A stretch of DNA of 64,000 nucleotides from assembly GCA_002105175.1 (NCBI GenBank), contig MCGE01000018.1, positions 124,001-188,000 of the forward strand, written 5' to 3'. Position 1 is the first letter of the stretch; each line of letters opens with the position of its first letter. Source of the DNA: Absidia repens. Lineage: Eukaryota; Mucoromycota; Mucoromycetes; Mucorales; Cunninghamellaceae. A model generated the notes under the pieces. It made no database searches and was not told where the DNA came from. It worked only from the letters and a program-made list of their open reading frames with translations. Both the position numbers and the translations under genes were made by a program. Positions 23,501 to 37,170 of the stretch are shown here, piece after piece.

Positions 23501-26500
23501 TTGCGTATATGGTGGGTGCGGTTTGTTTGGTTAATGACCTGGTGGGTACCCTCCCCTCTTTTGAACTGGATTGGCAAAATGAAACGTGATGACGTCCGAA
23601 TGGCCTGGCGCGAAAAATTTACCTTGTGTTTGCTGATCTTTTTCTTTTCCATCGTTGTGCTCTTCTTTATTGTTGGACTTGGCTTGGTGATGTGCCCAGG
23701 TACGGACTCTATGTACTCCCCTGCCAATGTGGAAGCTCATGGCATCTCCACCGACATGTATGTTAGTGTCCGTGGCCAAGTATATGATATTACGAACTTT
23801 GCTCTCAGCAACCATGGTACACAAACTTACCCTGCATCTACGGATACAATGAAAGAAATTGCTGGTCTGGATCTTTCCAATACTTTCCCAATACCTTTGA
23901 CTCAAGCATGCGCCGGTCTAGTGACTTCTGATACTCTCTCGATTACACCCAACAACACTATCAACCTTGGTCCTTTTGTGCACAAGTCTGGAAAGCAAGC
24001 GGTGGATCCCTCACTCACAGCAATGCAGGATCCCAATTGGTATTCGAATACATTTTTGCCTGGTATGAAATTGTACAAAAAAGGCTCTCTGGTGATTCCT
24101 ATCTCTCAACTGGAAGCCGATCACAAAAGCTGGGGCCGTAGTGCATTGGCGGTGAATGGAAAGATATACGACATTACAGATTATTTGTCAACAGCAGATT
24201 ATTATGGATCGGCCAATTCTGACTATCACTTCCTTGACTCTGCGGTGGAACAAATCTTCCAATATTTCAGTGGAACAGATGCAACAGATAACTGGAACAA
24301 GTATTTTGGTGCACTTTCTCCTGAAGCTCAACAACAGAATATGAACTGCCTTGACAATGCATTCTATCTTGGTGATGTAGATATTCGCGATACACCCAAA
24401 TGTCAATTCAGCAACTACCTCTTGCTGGCGTTTGCATGTCTGATGTGTCTGACAATTTTGGTGAAATTCATCTCTGCTCTCCAATTCGGTGGCGCTCCTA
24501 CCCCTGAAGAACATGACAAGTTTGTGATCTGCCAAGTACCCTGTTACACTGAAGACGAAGAATCTATCCGAAAAACCATCGATTCATTGACCGTGCTCAA
24601 CTACGACGATCGACGAAAACTGATTTTGATTATTGCTGATGGTATGATTATGGGTAGTGGAAACGACCGCCCTACGCCTCGTATTGTGTTGGATGTCCTC
24701 GGTTATGATACGACACAAGACCCTGAGCCCTTGATGTTTAAGTCTATTGGCGACGGTAGCAAGCAACTCAACTACGGCAAAATTTATTCTGGTCTCTATG
24801 AATGCGAAGGTCATGTGGTACCGTATCTTGTTGTGGCAAAAGTGGGCAAGGCATCTGAACGTGCTAAACCTGGTAATCGTGGCAAGCGTGATTCCCAAAT
24901 GATTTTGATGAACTTTTTGAACAAGGTCCACTTTGATGGTCCCATGACGCCGATGGAATTGGAAATGTACCATCAAATCAAGAATGTCATTGGTGTGCAT
25001 CCCTCCTTTTACGAATACATCTTGATGATTGACTCTGATACGGAAGTTGAACCCAATGCCCTCAACCACATGATATCAACAATGCTTCATGATGGTAAGA
25101 TTATTGGTTTATGTGGTGAAACAAAGCTCTCGAATGAAGATCAGTCCTGGACAACCATGATTCAAGTCTACGAGTACTATATCTCCCATCATCTATCGAA
25201 AGCGTTTGAATCCCTGTTTGGCTCTGTCACCTGTTTGCCTGGTTGTTTCTGTATGTACCGTATTCGAACTCCTGTCAAAAACGAGCCTCTTATCATCTCA
25301 CCCAAAGTGATCAGCGAATACAAGGACAATCATGTCGACACCTTACACAAAAAGAATTTACTCCATCTTGGTGAAGATCGATACCTGACGACTCTCATGA
25401 TGAAACACTTCCCCAACTACAAGATGAAATTCACGCCTTACGCCTTGTGCCAAACGGTGGCTCCCGAAAAATGGGGTATTCTCTTGTCTCAACGTCGTCG
25501 ATGGATCAATTCAACTATTCACAATTTATTGGAAGTGGTACTCCTACCTGATCTCTGTGGCTTCTGTTGCTTCTCTATGCGATTTGTGGTGCTTTTGGAT
25601 CTCATTGGTACATTGACTCTCCCGGTGACAGCCTGTTATCTTGTTTATTTGATCTATGTGATTGCCTCTGGCAATGGTCCATTCCCACTCATTGCTGTTT
25701 GTATGTTAGCTGGTGTTTATGCCCTTCAAGCGATTTTGTTTATTTTGAAACGCCAATGGCAGCATATCGGCTGGATGGTCTTTTACATTTTGGCCATCCC
25801 TGTCTTCTCGTTCTTCCTTCCTGTATATTCCTTCTGGCATTTTGATGACTTTTCTTGGGGTAACACTCGTGTGGTGGTTGGCGACAACAAGCAAAAGAAG
25901 ATCATTGTGACCGATGATGAAAAGTTTGACGAAAAGATGATTCCTCTCAAGAAATGGAGTGTCTACGAACAAGAACTTTGGGAACTTGGCTCAAATGGAG
26001 ATCATGACAACAAAAGCTATTACTCTGGAAGCAAGCATGGTGGCAGCGTATATGCCGGAGGCAGTGTTTACGGTGGTGGAGGAAGCCAGTACGGTGGCGG
26101 TGGCGGTGTTGGCAACGATTATGGTTACGATTATTACCGCGATACCAAGATAGGCGAAAAGCCAGGTCGTACACAGACTCCCTCCTACATGCCTTCTTAT
26201 GCAGGATCTGTGATTGGCCCTCCTCCTCCTGTTCCTGGATCAGAATTTGGTGGACCCCACGATTATATGATGATGCCACCACCGCATCATTCATTTATGG
26301 CGCCACAACCCCCTGGATCAGTCCATAGCTTCGGTGGTGGTGGTGTACCTGGCGAAATGGATTATGATCAACAAAGTATGTCTGGTAGAAATAGTCCTCA
26401 TCTTGGTGGTGGTCTCCCAATGGCAACTATGAGCCAGTATTCCATCCCTATGTCGACTGACTCACATGTGCCTCCTGGCTTCCCAAATGACAACGAAATC

Positions 26501-26741
26501 TTTGATGCAATCAAACAAATCTTATCTTCGGCTGACTTAATGACGATTACAAAGAAACAAGGTAAGAATAAAACAAAACCATATTATATTTTAAAAGATG
26601 TTAATGATGATGTTGTTCTTTTTTTTTTATAAAAAAAAAATAGTACGTACGCAACTTGCCTCTCAATTTGGATTCGACATGATGATTAAAAAGGAATTTA
26701 TCAACACTAGTATAGAAAGCATATTACAGGGCCGTATGTAG
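20538..26741 (+). CDS. Myosin-motor-containing chitin synthase (class V/VII type)
   Basis: Large plasma-membrane/vesicle enzyme polymerising UDP-GlcNAc into chitin, with an N-terminal myosin-like motor domain. Exons 20538-20863, 20985-23327, 23413-26561 and 26644-26741 total 5916 nt, so 1971 residues. Residues about 1-780 are motor-like: GHSTLIAVNPYQPL, P-loop GITGSGKST, LMDLPGFQNF and NVIHIRPND. Membrane helices follow, then a cytochrome-b5-like segment (VSVRGQVYDITNFALSNHG) and more helices. The catalytic region has CQVPCYTEDEESIRKTIDSL, MIDSDTEVEPNALNHM, CLPGCFCMYRIRTPV, LLHLGEDRYLTTLMMKHF and the signature QRRRWINST. Then come export-type helices, a Gly/Tyr/Ser-rich tail and a C-terminal DEK-like module (NDNEIFDAIKQILSSADLMT ... 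IESILQG). Domain order matches fungal polarity-growth synthases. The frame is intact. Confidence 0.95.
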
Positions 26742-28822
26742 ATTATTACCCCCATGGGACGCCCTCCCTGCAACACATCATATATATATTTATCCCCCAC
26801 CATTTTTACCATTACTCCACACATACACACGCATCCAAAGCATGACCTTCTTTTATTCCTTAGTTTATCTTCTTTTTCCTGCTCCTCAATTTTGGATCAG
26901 TATTTGTTTATGTATTTCTTTTATTTGTAATAAAAAATCACATCTATACAACCATATTATATTCTTCCTTTGTGAAGATGTTACTGGTAATTTTTTTTTG
27001 ACTCGGGGTTTCAATGATGTTTATTATGAGTATTGAAGTTGTACCGTAGTGACCCACAATAAGGATATCAATAGGAAAAAAAAATTACATCGTTGTTATG
27101 GGTGGTGGTGTTATTCTCATGTATGTAGAACTTATATTTAGTAAGATAGGGGTCTTCTGGAATCTTTTTTTTCTCATTTAAAGCCCGCCCACGTGAATAT
27201 TTATTTACTCTTCAATTTTTATTTTCAACTTTTTTGAGGTTATGTTGGACTTAGATTAGTATCAGGACTATTTTAGAAGGGTTTTCAGCTCAGGGTTTAC
27301 AAGATGCATGGGGAAACCCTTTCATCTTGGATTCAGATTTAGAGCCACCATTAGCTTGCTTCTTGGAGGCTTCATTAGTTTAGATTAGAGTTAGTTTGTC
27401 CATAGTTTGTATTTGTATCTGAATAAAATATGTCTACTTTCACATCTTTCAATGAAAAAATGTCCCATCAGTCTCTCTCTTGCTTTGTACAATAGATCCC
27501 TTTCTAACAATGCCACTTTAGATTAGTGTTGGCGGCTGTTATGCTTCAATAAAAGATATTCATTTATAGCCTTTCTCAAATATTGTCTTCCTTGTACAGT
27601 ATATTAGATCCATTTTTACACTTGTACCTTTAGAGTAACTCTTTAGATCACTCCACTAGATCCCCATGTAGTTTATTTTTTAGATGAGTTGCGGACGTGG
27701 ATTACGTCCGGAGTGTATTTCTTAGGCGATTTTTATTGTTTTTACTGTGTTTTGTCAGTGTTTAGTTCCTCCCCCTTAAGACGGTATTGAAAAATACAGT
27801 TTGATATTTTTGGCGAGGAGTATGACTTGCTCGACAATAGATATTAAAACGGTTGTTTTGAACGGGGTAGATACCTATACATACACAATGGTTTCTTTCT
27901 TTTTTTTTCTTTTTTTTTTTAAAACAAAATACATCATCGATACTAAGAATGACTCTATACAACTTTTAAATCCTATTGAGCCCTAATTCGCCATTTGAAA
28001 GGTGATTGACGGGTTCCGTTTCCTTGTTTACATTTAGCTCTCTACCGCTCTACTGTACTGTACATACCAAACGTACCTCTTTGAACGCTTTCCTGGATCT
28101 ACTCTATCTTTTGTATCAATTGCTCAATGCGGTATTTGTCACCTCTATGAAGGAATCCGCCCAAATTTACACCCAACCTCCCTTCCCTCTCCCTTTAAAA
28201 ATTGGAAAATGCCTAGATGATCCGAAAAAAAAGGATCGTTACTCGAGCTACGATATTTCACAGCTAACAAGCAATATTTTCCGTAAAAGTATTTTTATTC
28301 CGGGTATCGTTAATGTAGATCCTTGCTGTAATGGGTGTATATTATTTGATGAAGTTTGAGGGATCAGAGTAGAAATTTCATAATGATAAGTATAATAAGA
28401 ATATATTTTCCAATATTTGTTCCGATTCATTGTTATCAATTCAGGCAATTATCTGAACGGTGCCAAATAACATTAAAACCGAATGTATAACAATACATCT
28501 GACTTAATTGAATTGTAAATGCGCCTTGATATCATCCTTATTTTTCCTTTTACGCAGTACCTTTTGTCAATGTAATCGCGCCCAAACATGCCACTCCATA
28601 TACCGAACTCCCCAGACAAACAATACATCACCCCTTAATCAGCTCATCAAACTTTAAAGTTTCACGTGAGATAATATGATTTATTAAAACGAAAAAGGAG
28701 AGGTGTGGCTATTGTACATTCGGGGAAAAGAAGAGGTGTATAATATATATAAACAAACATCAATGCACATAAAACAAAAATGGCGAGGAAGGGGGAATAT
28801 AGCAAAAACTAATCTAATTTAT
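26742..28822. other. Spacer with inverted repeat copy B
   Basis: Two kb between the chitin synthase 3' end and the FAM192A-like gene (convergent). It holds repeat copy B (27181-27625) in inverted orientation, short A/T runs, and no convincing coding sequence. Open stretches near 28006-28359 have no conserved features. Confidence 0.6.
27181..27625 (-). repeat. Dispersed repeat family, copy B (inverted)
   Basis: Read on the minus strand it is collinear with copies A and C: ATCTAATATACTGTAC, GGGATCTATTGTACAA, ACTATGGACAAACTAA, GGGTTTCCCCATGCATCTTG (shared with copy C), TTCTAAAATAGTCCTGATA (27260-27278), and the end block CACGTGGGCGGGCTTT at 27181-27196. It sits in the 3' spacer of the chitin synthase gene, with no coding-like flank of the kind seen next to A and C. 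Confidence 0.8.
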
Positions 28823-29676
28823 CTAATCACTATCGCTGTTGCTATCATCGTCATAGGCTGCTAGCAATGAAGTCAGACCAGTTGGTGCTGTTTTTGTAGT
28901 GGCCGATGGTCCTTCGTTCTTGGTGGATTCTGGTGGGGTGTCTTGCTGCTTTGTCTTCTTATGTTGTCGTTCCTTGTCCTCGTCGTTGTTGTCGCGTTCC
29001 GCTCCACGTTTTTTCTTCACCATGACAAGATCGCCTAATGGATTCTTTTTTGGCTTGGTCACATTGTCAAGACTTGATTTCCTTCTTTTCATAGTGGTGG
29101 ATGCTGAGGACGATGCTGTAGCAGTAGTATCATTAGTGACAGGTGGCGCGCGGGCTTGTTCCACAGCTCTATCCACCCCGACGTCAAAAAAAACACACAC
29201 ACTATGAGTCCCTTTGCTCTAAACATTATCACACCCTATTCGTAGGTACCTTCGATATTCTTCTAGTTCATTCATTTCCTTGAGTTTAAGATCTTCATCT
29301 AACTGTTGCTGTGTATCCGATAATGACTTGTAGTAGGCGGCTTCATCAGGATCCACACGCTTGACGAGATTGCTGAACCGGGTGGCTTCACGGAATTCAT
29401 CCTCTTTTTTCGTTTTCTGTTCCTGTAAGCGTTCGTATAATGTCCGTGGGTCGTATTCAATTTCAGGCTGCTTGGTAGATGCACTGTCACTGTCGTTTGC
29501 TTTATTCGCGAGATGACAACAATCAAAAAAAGAAGTGAATTAGTCAACAAAGCTCACATTTGTCATCAGGCCCTTATTTTTTGTGTCCCATATGTTCCAA
29601 TTACCTTCTTTGTTATCAAGCACTTGTTCTTGGTTGTTGTCGATTACGGAATGGGAGACAAAATTTTTGTAGGACA
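28823..29676 (-). CDS. FAM192A/Fyv6 N-terminal-domain nuclear protein
   Basis: Small nuclear protein with the domain shared by human FAM192A (PIP30, a proteasome activator PA28-gamma partner) and yeast Fyv6 (a splicing factor). Three exons: from 29676 (MSYKNFVSHSVIDNNQEQVL), a central exon with the hallmark YDPRTLYERLQEQKTKKEDE and DEAAYYKSLSDTQQQL...MNELEEYR, and a last exon 28823 to about 29170 that is Lys/Ser/Asp-rich (NPLGDLVMVKKKRG; ends DDDSNSDSD). About 210 residues, normal for the family. Which human or yeast role applies is not decidable here. Divergent from the RBM26/27-like gene, with about 150 bp between the starts, so they may share a promoter. Confidence 0.85.
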
Positions 29677-29828
29677 TTGCTGATTGTTTGCACAAAAAAA
29701 AAGGAAAAAAAAAAAAAGAAAAGAAAAAACTGGCGGTGAAAATCTGCCTGATTTTTTCCATGCGGGGTGATGACTGCTCATTCTCAGCAACCCTTTTTTT
29801 TTTCTGTTACAGTTCCTTTCGTTTTGCT

Positions 29829-32317
29829 ATGGACTCAAAACTGGAAGGCTTTATTCGTAATTAAGTCTCAACTTCGTAAGTCAACCAATATGACTATGCA
29901 ACTGCACTCTAAGTAGGCACTTTATATACCCATATAGGTGTGATGCTGATCCAGAAATTTTGACCGACTATGTCGTCGCACTCCTTATGGAAAGCGAGTC
30001 CACAACTGATCTCAAATCGTCTCAGGGAGAAATTACAGGAATTTTTTGAAGATGGTAAGGTTTGCAGGAATATTGCATGAACTGGAATGAGCTTTCTTTG
30101 TTATTTATCTGTCACCCTTATTTCTGATGCATATAGAAACAACCGGATTTATCGATAGACTTCTCAGCTATTTGAACATCAACGAGCCAGACAATACTAA
30201 CAACGACGGACAAGCAACAGCAATAATAGTACGAACATCTAACCTTCGAGGTGCCGAAGATGAAGACGATGAAGATGATAGGGATCGCAGTTTCAAACAT
30301 AGACGCCATAGGTATGAAGATGATACCCAAGATGAATTTCGCTCAAACCGACAGAAACGACGTTTATCACCTCAAGACGACAGTGACGGGCAAAACAAGC
30401 TTCCACGAAACTATGGACCCCATCGTGACGATCCTGCAGCAAGTGACATGACCAATAGATATAGCAACAACAATCGAAGGGATGCTGGCTACCACGATAG
30501 ATACAATGGCAACAATGGACGTCCTACGTGGAAAAACACAAAACCCATGTGCAAGGATTACAATGGTAAGTTAAACGATATCGAACTAGATAGGATTCCG
30601 TTTACTGATTTGATTTATGCTCTCTTAGAAAAAGGCTACTGTATACGTGGTGGCCTATGTCCTTATGATCATGGCAAAGATACCATTGTTTATGAAGATA
30701 GAAACCCATTCAGCAATCAAATCATGCCCATGATACCTCCTTCTTCCAACATACCAATTAATATGCCCAATATGTTTGGTAAGTGATAAATTATATCGGC
30801 AGAATTGTACAGAGGTCTTATGTTCTCATTTTTCTATGACATAGATAAAGATGTCTTCGCTCCTGAAAATATGACTCTGATGCAAAATGCCATGATGGCT
30901 TTCCCTGGAATGCTGCCTAGCCCTGAAGACTTTATGAAAACCATGGTGAAACAACAACAACCACAATATGGTAGCGGTGGTGGGCCTATGAAAAGGGCTC
31001 GCGTTGATGGACTTGATGGACGAGGACGAGGACGGGGAGGATATGGCAGTGGCGATCAACACAGCGACCGACACCAACCACAACAACGACTTACAACAAC
31101 TTTGGTGATTGATAATACTCCTCTTGAAAAATGTCAAATGATTCCCATCAATGAATACTTTAAGAAATTCGGCAACATTACAAATATCAACTTACAATCT
31201 CAAAAAGCCTTGGTGCAATTCAGTACGCGCGCTGAAGCGGAAGCAGCCCATGCCTCTCCTGAAGTTATTTTTGATAATCGGTTTGTCAAGGTCTACTGGC
31301 ATAAAGAAACAAGTGGTGATTTTGCGCAAGAAGGTGGTGACCCAAAAACAATAACACCGGTGAAAAGCGGAAGAACCAGAAACGACCTGCTTTGATTTAT
31401 GAACCTGATCTATCTCTGGTGGCGGCCAAGGCAGCGGAACTACAAAAACTGCGGGATGAAAAATTGAAAAAGCGACAGGAACAATTGAAAGCGGTATTGG
31501 ATTTGCAGAAACAAAAAGAACAGCTTTTGCAGCAACAAATCGACGAACAAAAGAACCTCTTGGCGAAACTCACTAACAAGACACTCACTCAGGCGCAAAA
31601 GGAAAAATTGCTGCGATATCTCAGGAAAATCTCATCAGATATCGACAATTCGAAATCGGATAATGATCAGGTGGTAGCGCGGCCAGCACCACCAGTACCA
31701 ACAACAACCAATTCTGAATCCTCCGATCATTTGAAAAAAAAAAATTGGCAAAATTGGAAGCTGCAGTAAGTAAATGACACCACGCCAAAACAATATACTG
31801 CATTTACATTTGATCTAACAAACTCTTTTTTTCTTTCTTATAGGCAGCGTCCATGGGCATATCTTCAGTTGGCTTGAATCGATCCTCTTCCTATCAAAAT
31901 GTCCACAGCAATAGAGACTATGGCCATGGTGGTCGTGATGGCTGGCCCACACGAGGCGACGGCAGTGCGATGATGAAACGAAGTTTGGACAACCTCCCAA
32001 CCAAGGTGATGGTCAAAGATATCCCCCAAGACATCAATGAAGAAGATTCAAAAGAACATTTTGGCCAATTTGGTCGACTGGTCTCCTTTGAAAATATAGA
32101 AAATGGGGCGGTTGCTCACTACGCCCAGCGCTTTGAAGCTGAAAAGGTAAAGTTGATTGGGGAAAGAAAAAATGGTCGGAAATATTAACTTACTATTCCC
32201 GGCTTTTTTATTTTTTTTTATTTTTATTAGGCGATGGTAATGGGCTCAAAATTTATATCTGGAAAATTATCCCTATCATGGCATACCAACATTCAATCCG
32301 CCTCCCCTAGTGTTTAG
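29829..32317 (+). CDS. RBM26/RBM27-type CCCH zinc-finger and RRM protein, with frame breaks
   Basis: RNA-binding protein related to animal RBM26/27, which act in nuclear RNA surveillance with the exosome. Pieces in order: PWI-like N-terminal module (CDADPEILTDYVVALL, REKLQEFFED, TTGFIDRLLSYL), charged linker, CCCH finger (CKDYN|EKGYCIRGGLCPYDHG), RGG patch (DGRGRGRGGYG), RRM (TTTLVIDNTPLEKCQMIPIN), coiled coil (KLRDEKLKKRQEQLKAVLDL), second RRM ending SGKLSLSWHTNIQSASPSV at 32317. As written, codon 12 from the ATG at 29829 is TAA (29862-29864), and the frame shifts in A-runs near 30014, 31347 and 31734. An ATG at 29970 in another frame could restart the protein. Sequence error or pseudogene cannot be separated here. 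The 63-bp intron at 30566-30628 is stop-free. Confidence 0.75.
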
Positions 32318-32742
32318 TGTTTAGTTTTAGTTTTATTTATTATTATTTATTTATTGTAAATATTCAACTTCACTGTGAAATAAAAAATACTATTTGTTTA
32401 AATTGTGAACTTTTAAATTGTGGTTTTTCATCATTATGCAACAGAACGTCGACTTACGATGGTACTTTTTCTTATACTGGTAGATTTATTATGTAATGCT
32501 GCAACTGATGTGTTCCATAGAGTGGTTAGCATTACAGGGTGCGGCTCCTGTGGCTTGTACCCATTTATCGCTTTCCAAAAAAAAAGTGATTCTGTGTGGA
32601 AATGGCGGACATTTAAATATCATGAACTTTTGAATGTTCTTTTTCCATCCTCTCCCTCCCTCCGCCTTTTCTTTTACTTTTTATTTTATTTTATTTTCTG
32701 GTTTTTCGTATCAATTATATATCTTCTTTATTTTTTGTTTGC
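32318..32742. other. Spacer upstream of SIN3
   Basis: Contains the 3' end of the RBM26/27-like gene (ATAAAAAATA near 32380) and a pyrimidine-rich promoter stretch (32640-32740) before the SIN3 start. No gene seen. Confidence 0.6.
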
Positions 32743-35307
32743 ATGTCCTCACCATCACAAAATCAAAACAGTCTACGGTACGTATCAAATTAATATGACG
32801 GAAAACGGAATGCTCTCTTTTAATTCTTGTACTCACGTGTTGCTAACCTGTTGGGATATTTTTCGTTATTTTGTAGTCAACCAAGTAGTGAGGCGCATCC
32901 ATCCTCGTCTTCCTCTCAACCACCTCCAGTGCCATCACCTTTTCAGCAATCATCTTCCTCATCTGTCTCTCCTTTTTCTCATCATCTTCCACCGCCACCC
33001 TTACCTTCCAGCAATGGCCCCTCTTCAGGACAATCGCTCTCTCTTCCTCCACCTCATGCACTAGACAGACCATATCAAATCAGTGGTCCAATGCGATCAC
33101 CACTCAATATGTCTTCCGGTAACAACACCACCTCGTCCCCTTATGCTCACCCAAGCAATAGCAATACCAGCTCCCCTTCATTCGGTGCTGGTGGAGGTCA
33201 TGCCCATCCTTTGCCTCCACCAAACTCTTTAGCGTCAACAGAACATCCCAGTAATCTCTCGTCAAAACCTATTTTACCTCCGCTTCCAACAGCTGTGCGT
33301 GCACCTTCACCCTACGAGGATCATGCTTCCTCCTCTTCCTTGCCTTTACCACCACCTCCTCAACAACAGCAACAGCAACAGCAACAACAACAAACGCATC
33401 AACAACAACAACAACAACAGCCACAGCAACAGCAACAACAGCAACAACAACAACAACAGCCACAGCAACAGCAACAACAGCAACAACAACAACAACAGCA
33501 ACAGCAACAGCAGCAACAACAACAACAGCAACAGCAGCAACAACAACAAGAACATCATCATCGAAGAAGTGCTACCAGGACACCACCGCCACCACCAATA
33601 CAGCAACAACAGGAAGATTCTCCTAATGAAGCTTCTGCGGCTGGTGGATATCGACCTCTCAACGTAAGGGATGCTCTCACGTATCTCGACCAAGTGAAGG
33701 TGCGGTTCTCTGATCAACCTGATGTATATAATCGTTTTTTGGACATCATGAAGGATTTCAAAAGCCAAGCGTAAGTGTAGAAAAAGGGATGTTGTGGGGA
33801 AGTGGCGAAATGTAAGCTGCGTGCGTTTGTATGTTTTATACCAAAAACTAACAACTCTATTTTATTTGCTTCGGGTAACACAGAATTGATACTCCTGGTG
33901 TGATTGAACGCGTCTCTACATTATTCAAGGGTCATCCTATATTGATTTCAGGGTTTAATACGTTTTTGCCTCCTGGATACCGAATTGAATGCTCCACTGA
34001 TCCTTACGAGCCTGATCTGATTCGAGTCACAACACCCAATGGCACAACCATGACAACTGGTGGAAGAATTAATATGGAATCAGAAAATACGATGCTTCCA
34101 CGTCCTTATTATCATCATCAACAACAGCCCTACAGTATGGCACCGCCATCATCAAATCTTCCGCCGCCTTCCTCATCACATCATCAGTCTTTATCGTCTT
34201 CCCATCATCATTCTCATTACAACGGCACTCCTCCACCCTCGCAATTATCTTCTTCGTCCATTATGTCGTCGACTGGTCTACCACCTACCTCTTCTTCTCA
34301 ATATATGTCAATGGGTCGACCCCCTACAATGCCGCCACTATCGACCTCTCCTGTACAAAGTGGAAAACGGTCACCTGTTGAATTCAACCATGCTATCAAC
34401 TATGTCAACAAAATCAAGGTAAGGAAAGAGAAAAGTACGATCGGTTGGATTTATTTCTGCTAGACTAAATTGTATTTTTTTTTTCTTTTATTAGAATCGA
34501 TTTACAAATGAACCAGACACGTACAAGCAATTCCTTGAAATCTTACAAACATATCAAAAGGAACAAAAACCCATCCAAGAAGTGTATGCTCATGTCCAAT
34601 ACCTATTTAATGGTGCTCCCGATCTGTTATCTGAATTCAAACAATTCTTGCCCGATATCACAGGCCAACCTGCTAGTGTTCTTTTTCCTGAAGAGCAAGG
34701 CACCTCCTTCAATAATGATAATACCGTGGATTCGTCTTTGGCAAGTTTTGGCAGTGGGAAACGTGGTGCGGTCGTGGCACAGAAAAAGAAGCGTGGTCCA
34801 GTTCCTCTTGGTGCTATGGGAAAAGTAAGTATTATACGAGTAAATTACATGATCCAGTGCAAAGGTTTAATTTTTTTTTTTTTTTTTTTACGTAGCGCTC
34901 CAAGATGTATCACAAACATGAAGATGTTGAGGCACTCCGCGCCGATCCTTATGCATTCCCTGCTTCTCCATTTGATCCTGTGCACCCTACTGTGTCAGCG
35001 GAAGAAGTGGAACTTTTTGAACGTATTCGCAAATATATTGGAAACAAGCCCTCTTATGAAGAATTCCTGAAGACACTCAACCTTTATACTCAGCAAATCG
35101 TGGACTTGGATCTACTGATGGAACAAGTCGAAGTTTTTCTTGGAAGCAACAAGGAACTTTTCGATTGGTTCAAGAGTGTCCTTGGTTATGAATCTAAAGA
35201 ACATCCTATTCGTCGTCCTGCACGTTCTCTTCCCAAACCTGATCTGATGCATTGCGCTACCGTCGCTGATAGTCCCAGTTATCGTTTGGCACCTGTAGAT
35301 GTAAGTA

Positions 35308-35369
<62 letters not shown>

Positions 35370-37110
35370 AGTATATTATTGGGATACTTACTTTATTTTT
35401 TGTTTAGTGGCAAAACCAACCTTGTTCTGGCAGGGACCAGCTGGCTTGGGAAGTGCTTAATGATGTATATGTGTCTCACCCTATTTGGGCAAGTGAAGAT
35501 GATGGATTTGTGGCATCAAAGAAAAGTCAATATGAAGAAGCTATGCATAGATGCGAAGAAGAACGGTAAGTGATGAAATCAAATATTTTTGTTATTATTT
35601 GGCAAAAGTCCGATTCTGATCTATGTTTTTTGTTTATTTATTCAGTTACGATTACAACATGAATATTGAAGCAAACCTGAATGCTATTGCACTGTTGGAA
35701 CCCATATCCAAAAAACTAGAAACCATGACATTAGAAGAAAAGGCTGCTTATAGGCTTTATCCTGGACTTGGCGGACAATCTGTTACTATTTACGAACGCA
35801 TCATCAAAAAGGTTTACGACAAGGATCGCGGTACTGAAATTATCGATCTTTTGTACAGCACCCCCGCTCAAGTAGTACCCATTCTACTAAAACGATTGAA
35901 ACAAAAAGATGAAGAATGGAAAAAGGCGCAGGTAAAAAAAAAAAAAAAAAAGGTTTTTTCCGTGTGGATCAGGTACGATTTATGTCGTACTCAACTATCT
36001 TCCCTTATTGTAGCATGATTGGAACAAAATCTGGCGGGAGCTCGATACCAAAAATTACTACAGGTCGTTGGATTATCAGGGTATTACATTCAAAGGGAAT
36101 GATCGAAAAGCAATGACAGTGAAGGCCATGGTGACAGAAATTGAATCACTCCACAAGAACAAGAAAGTTAAGCAGAGCCACAAGAACATACCCAGCAAGA
36201 AGAGCTACCAATTTATGTTTGAATTCCCAGACAAGGAAATCTTCAAGGATGTGACACGTGTGGTATACTCTTACATTGATCGACAAACTGGATTCAACAA
36301 TCATGATCGCGAAAAGGTGCGCACATTTATCCGATCGTTCATTCCGTTATGTTTTGATGTGGACAACGTGGAACCAGAAGGTGTCAGCAGCTATTCGGAC
36401 GACAACGACGATGACGATATGATGGATGACGATGACGATGCACAATCCACCAATACAGAAGAATCAGAATCAGATGTCACACGTTCACCCACTAGCAAAC
36501 GCTCCAGTTCGCCCTCACCACGACGCAGTCGGCGCGGACGCAACCAAGAAGATGATCGTACTATGGATTTATTACGGGACGTGCTGACGAAAAACAAAAT
36601 AGCCTTGGATGAAATGGGACCTGTCAATGTGCGAGCAACATCTCCGGAGGGGGAGGAGGAAGCAGCAACAAAGGAAGAAGAAGATGATGTAGATATTCCT
36701 GCCACCACAGAATCCGAATCAATCCCTCCTACATCATTGTCATCACCATCATCGCCACTTAGCTCGAAACAGCACGTCAATGGGAAACAAGTCAACGATG
36801 CACGTATTCACAATGAAAAGCTTTTGGCTGCTGCTGCTGCGGCTACCGCCCCTGAATCAAGAAAACGGACTCTTTATAGCTTTTTCTGCAATACAACATT
36901 TTATGCCTTCTTCAGGTTATTTGAGGTAATTAAAAAAAACCCCTTACAATGCTTTTTACAGGTACGCTAATATTCGTTACTTTGTAGATGATCTATGGTA
37001 GGCTTTTGAAATTGAAGCAACTGAACGAAGTGTATACGAAGGATCCCCGCTACGGCAAGAAAACGAATCAAGTGGCCTTACAGCTTGGTCTTTACAGTGT
37101 TAAATTTGAT

Positions 37111-37170
<60 letters not shown>

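Noticed and set aside
33299..33768. Poly-Asn and poly-Leu frames overlapping the SIN3 glutamine tract
   Set aside because: They are alternate-frame readings of the CAA/CAG repeat inside a confident SIN3 exon.
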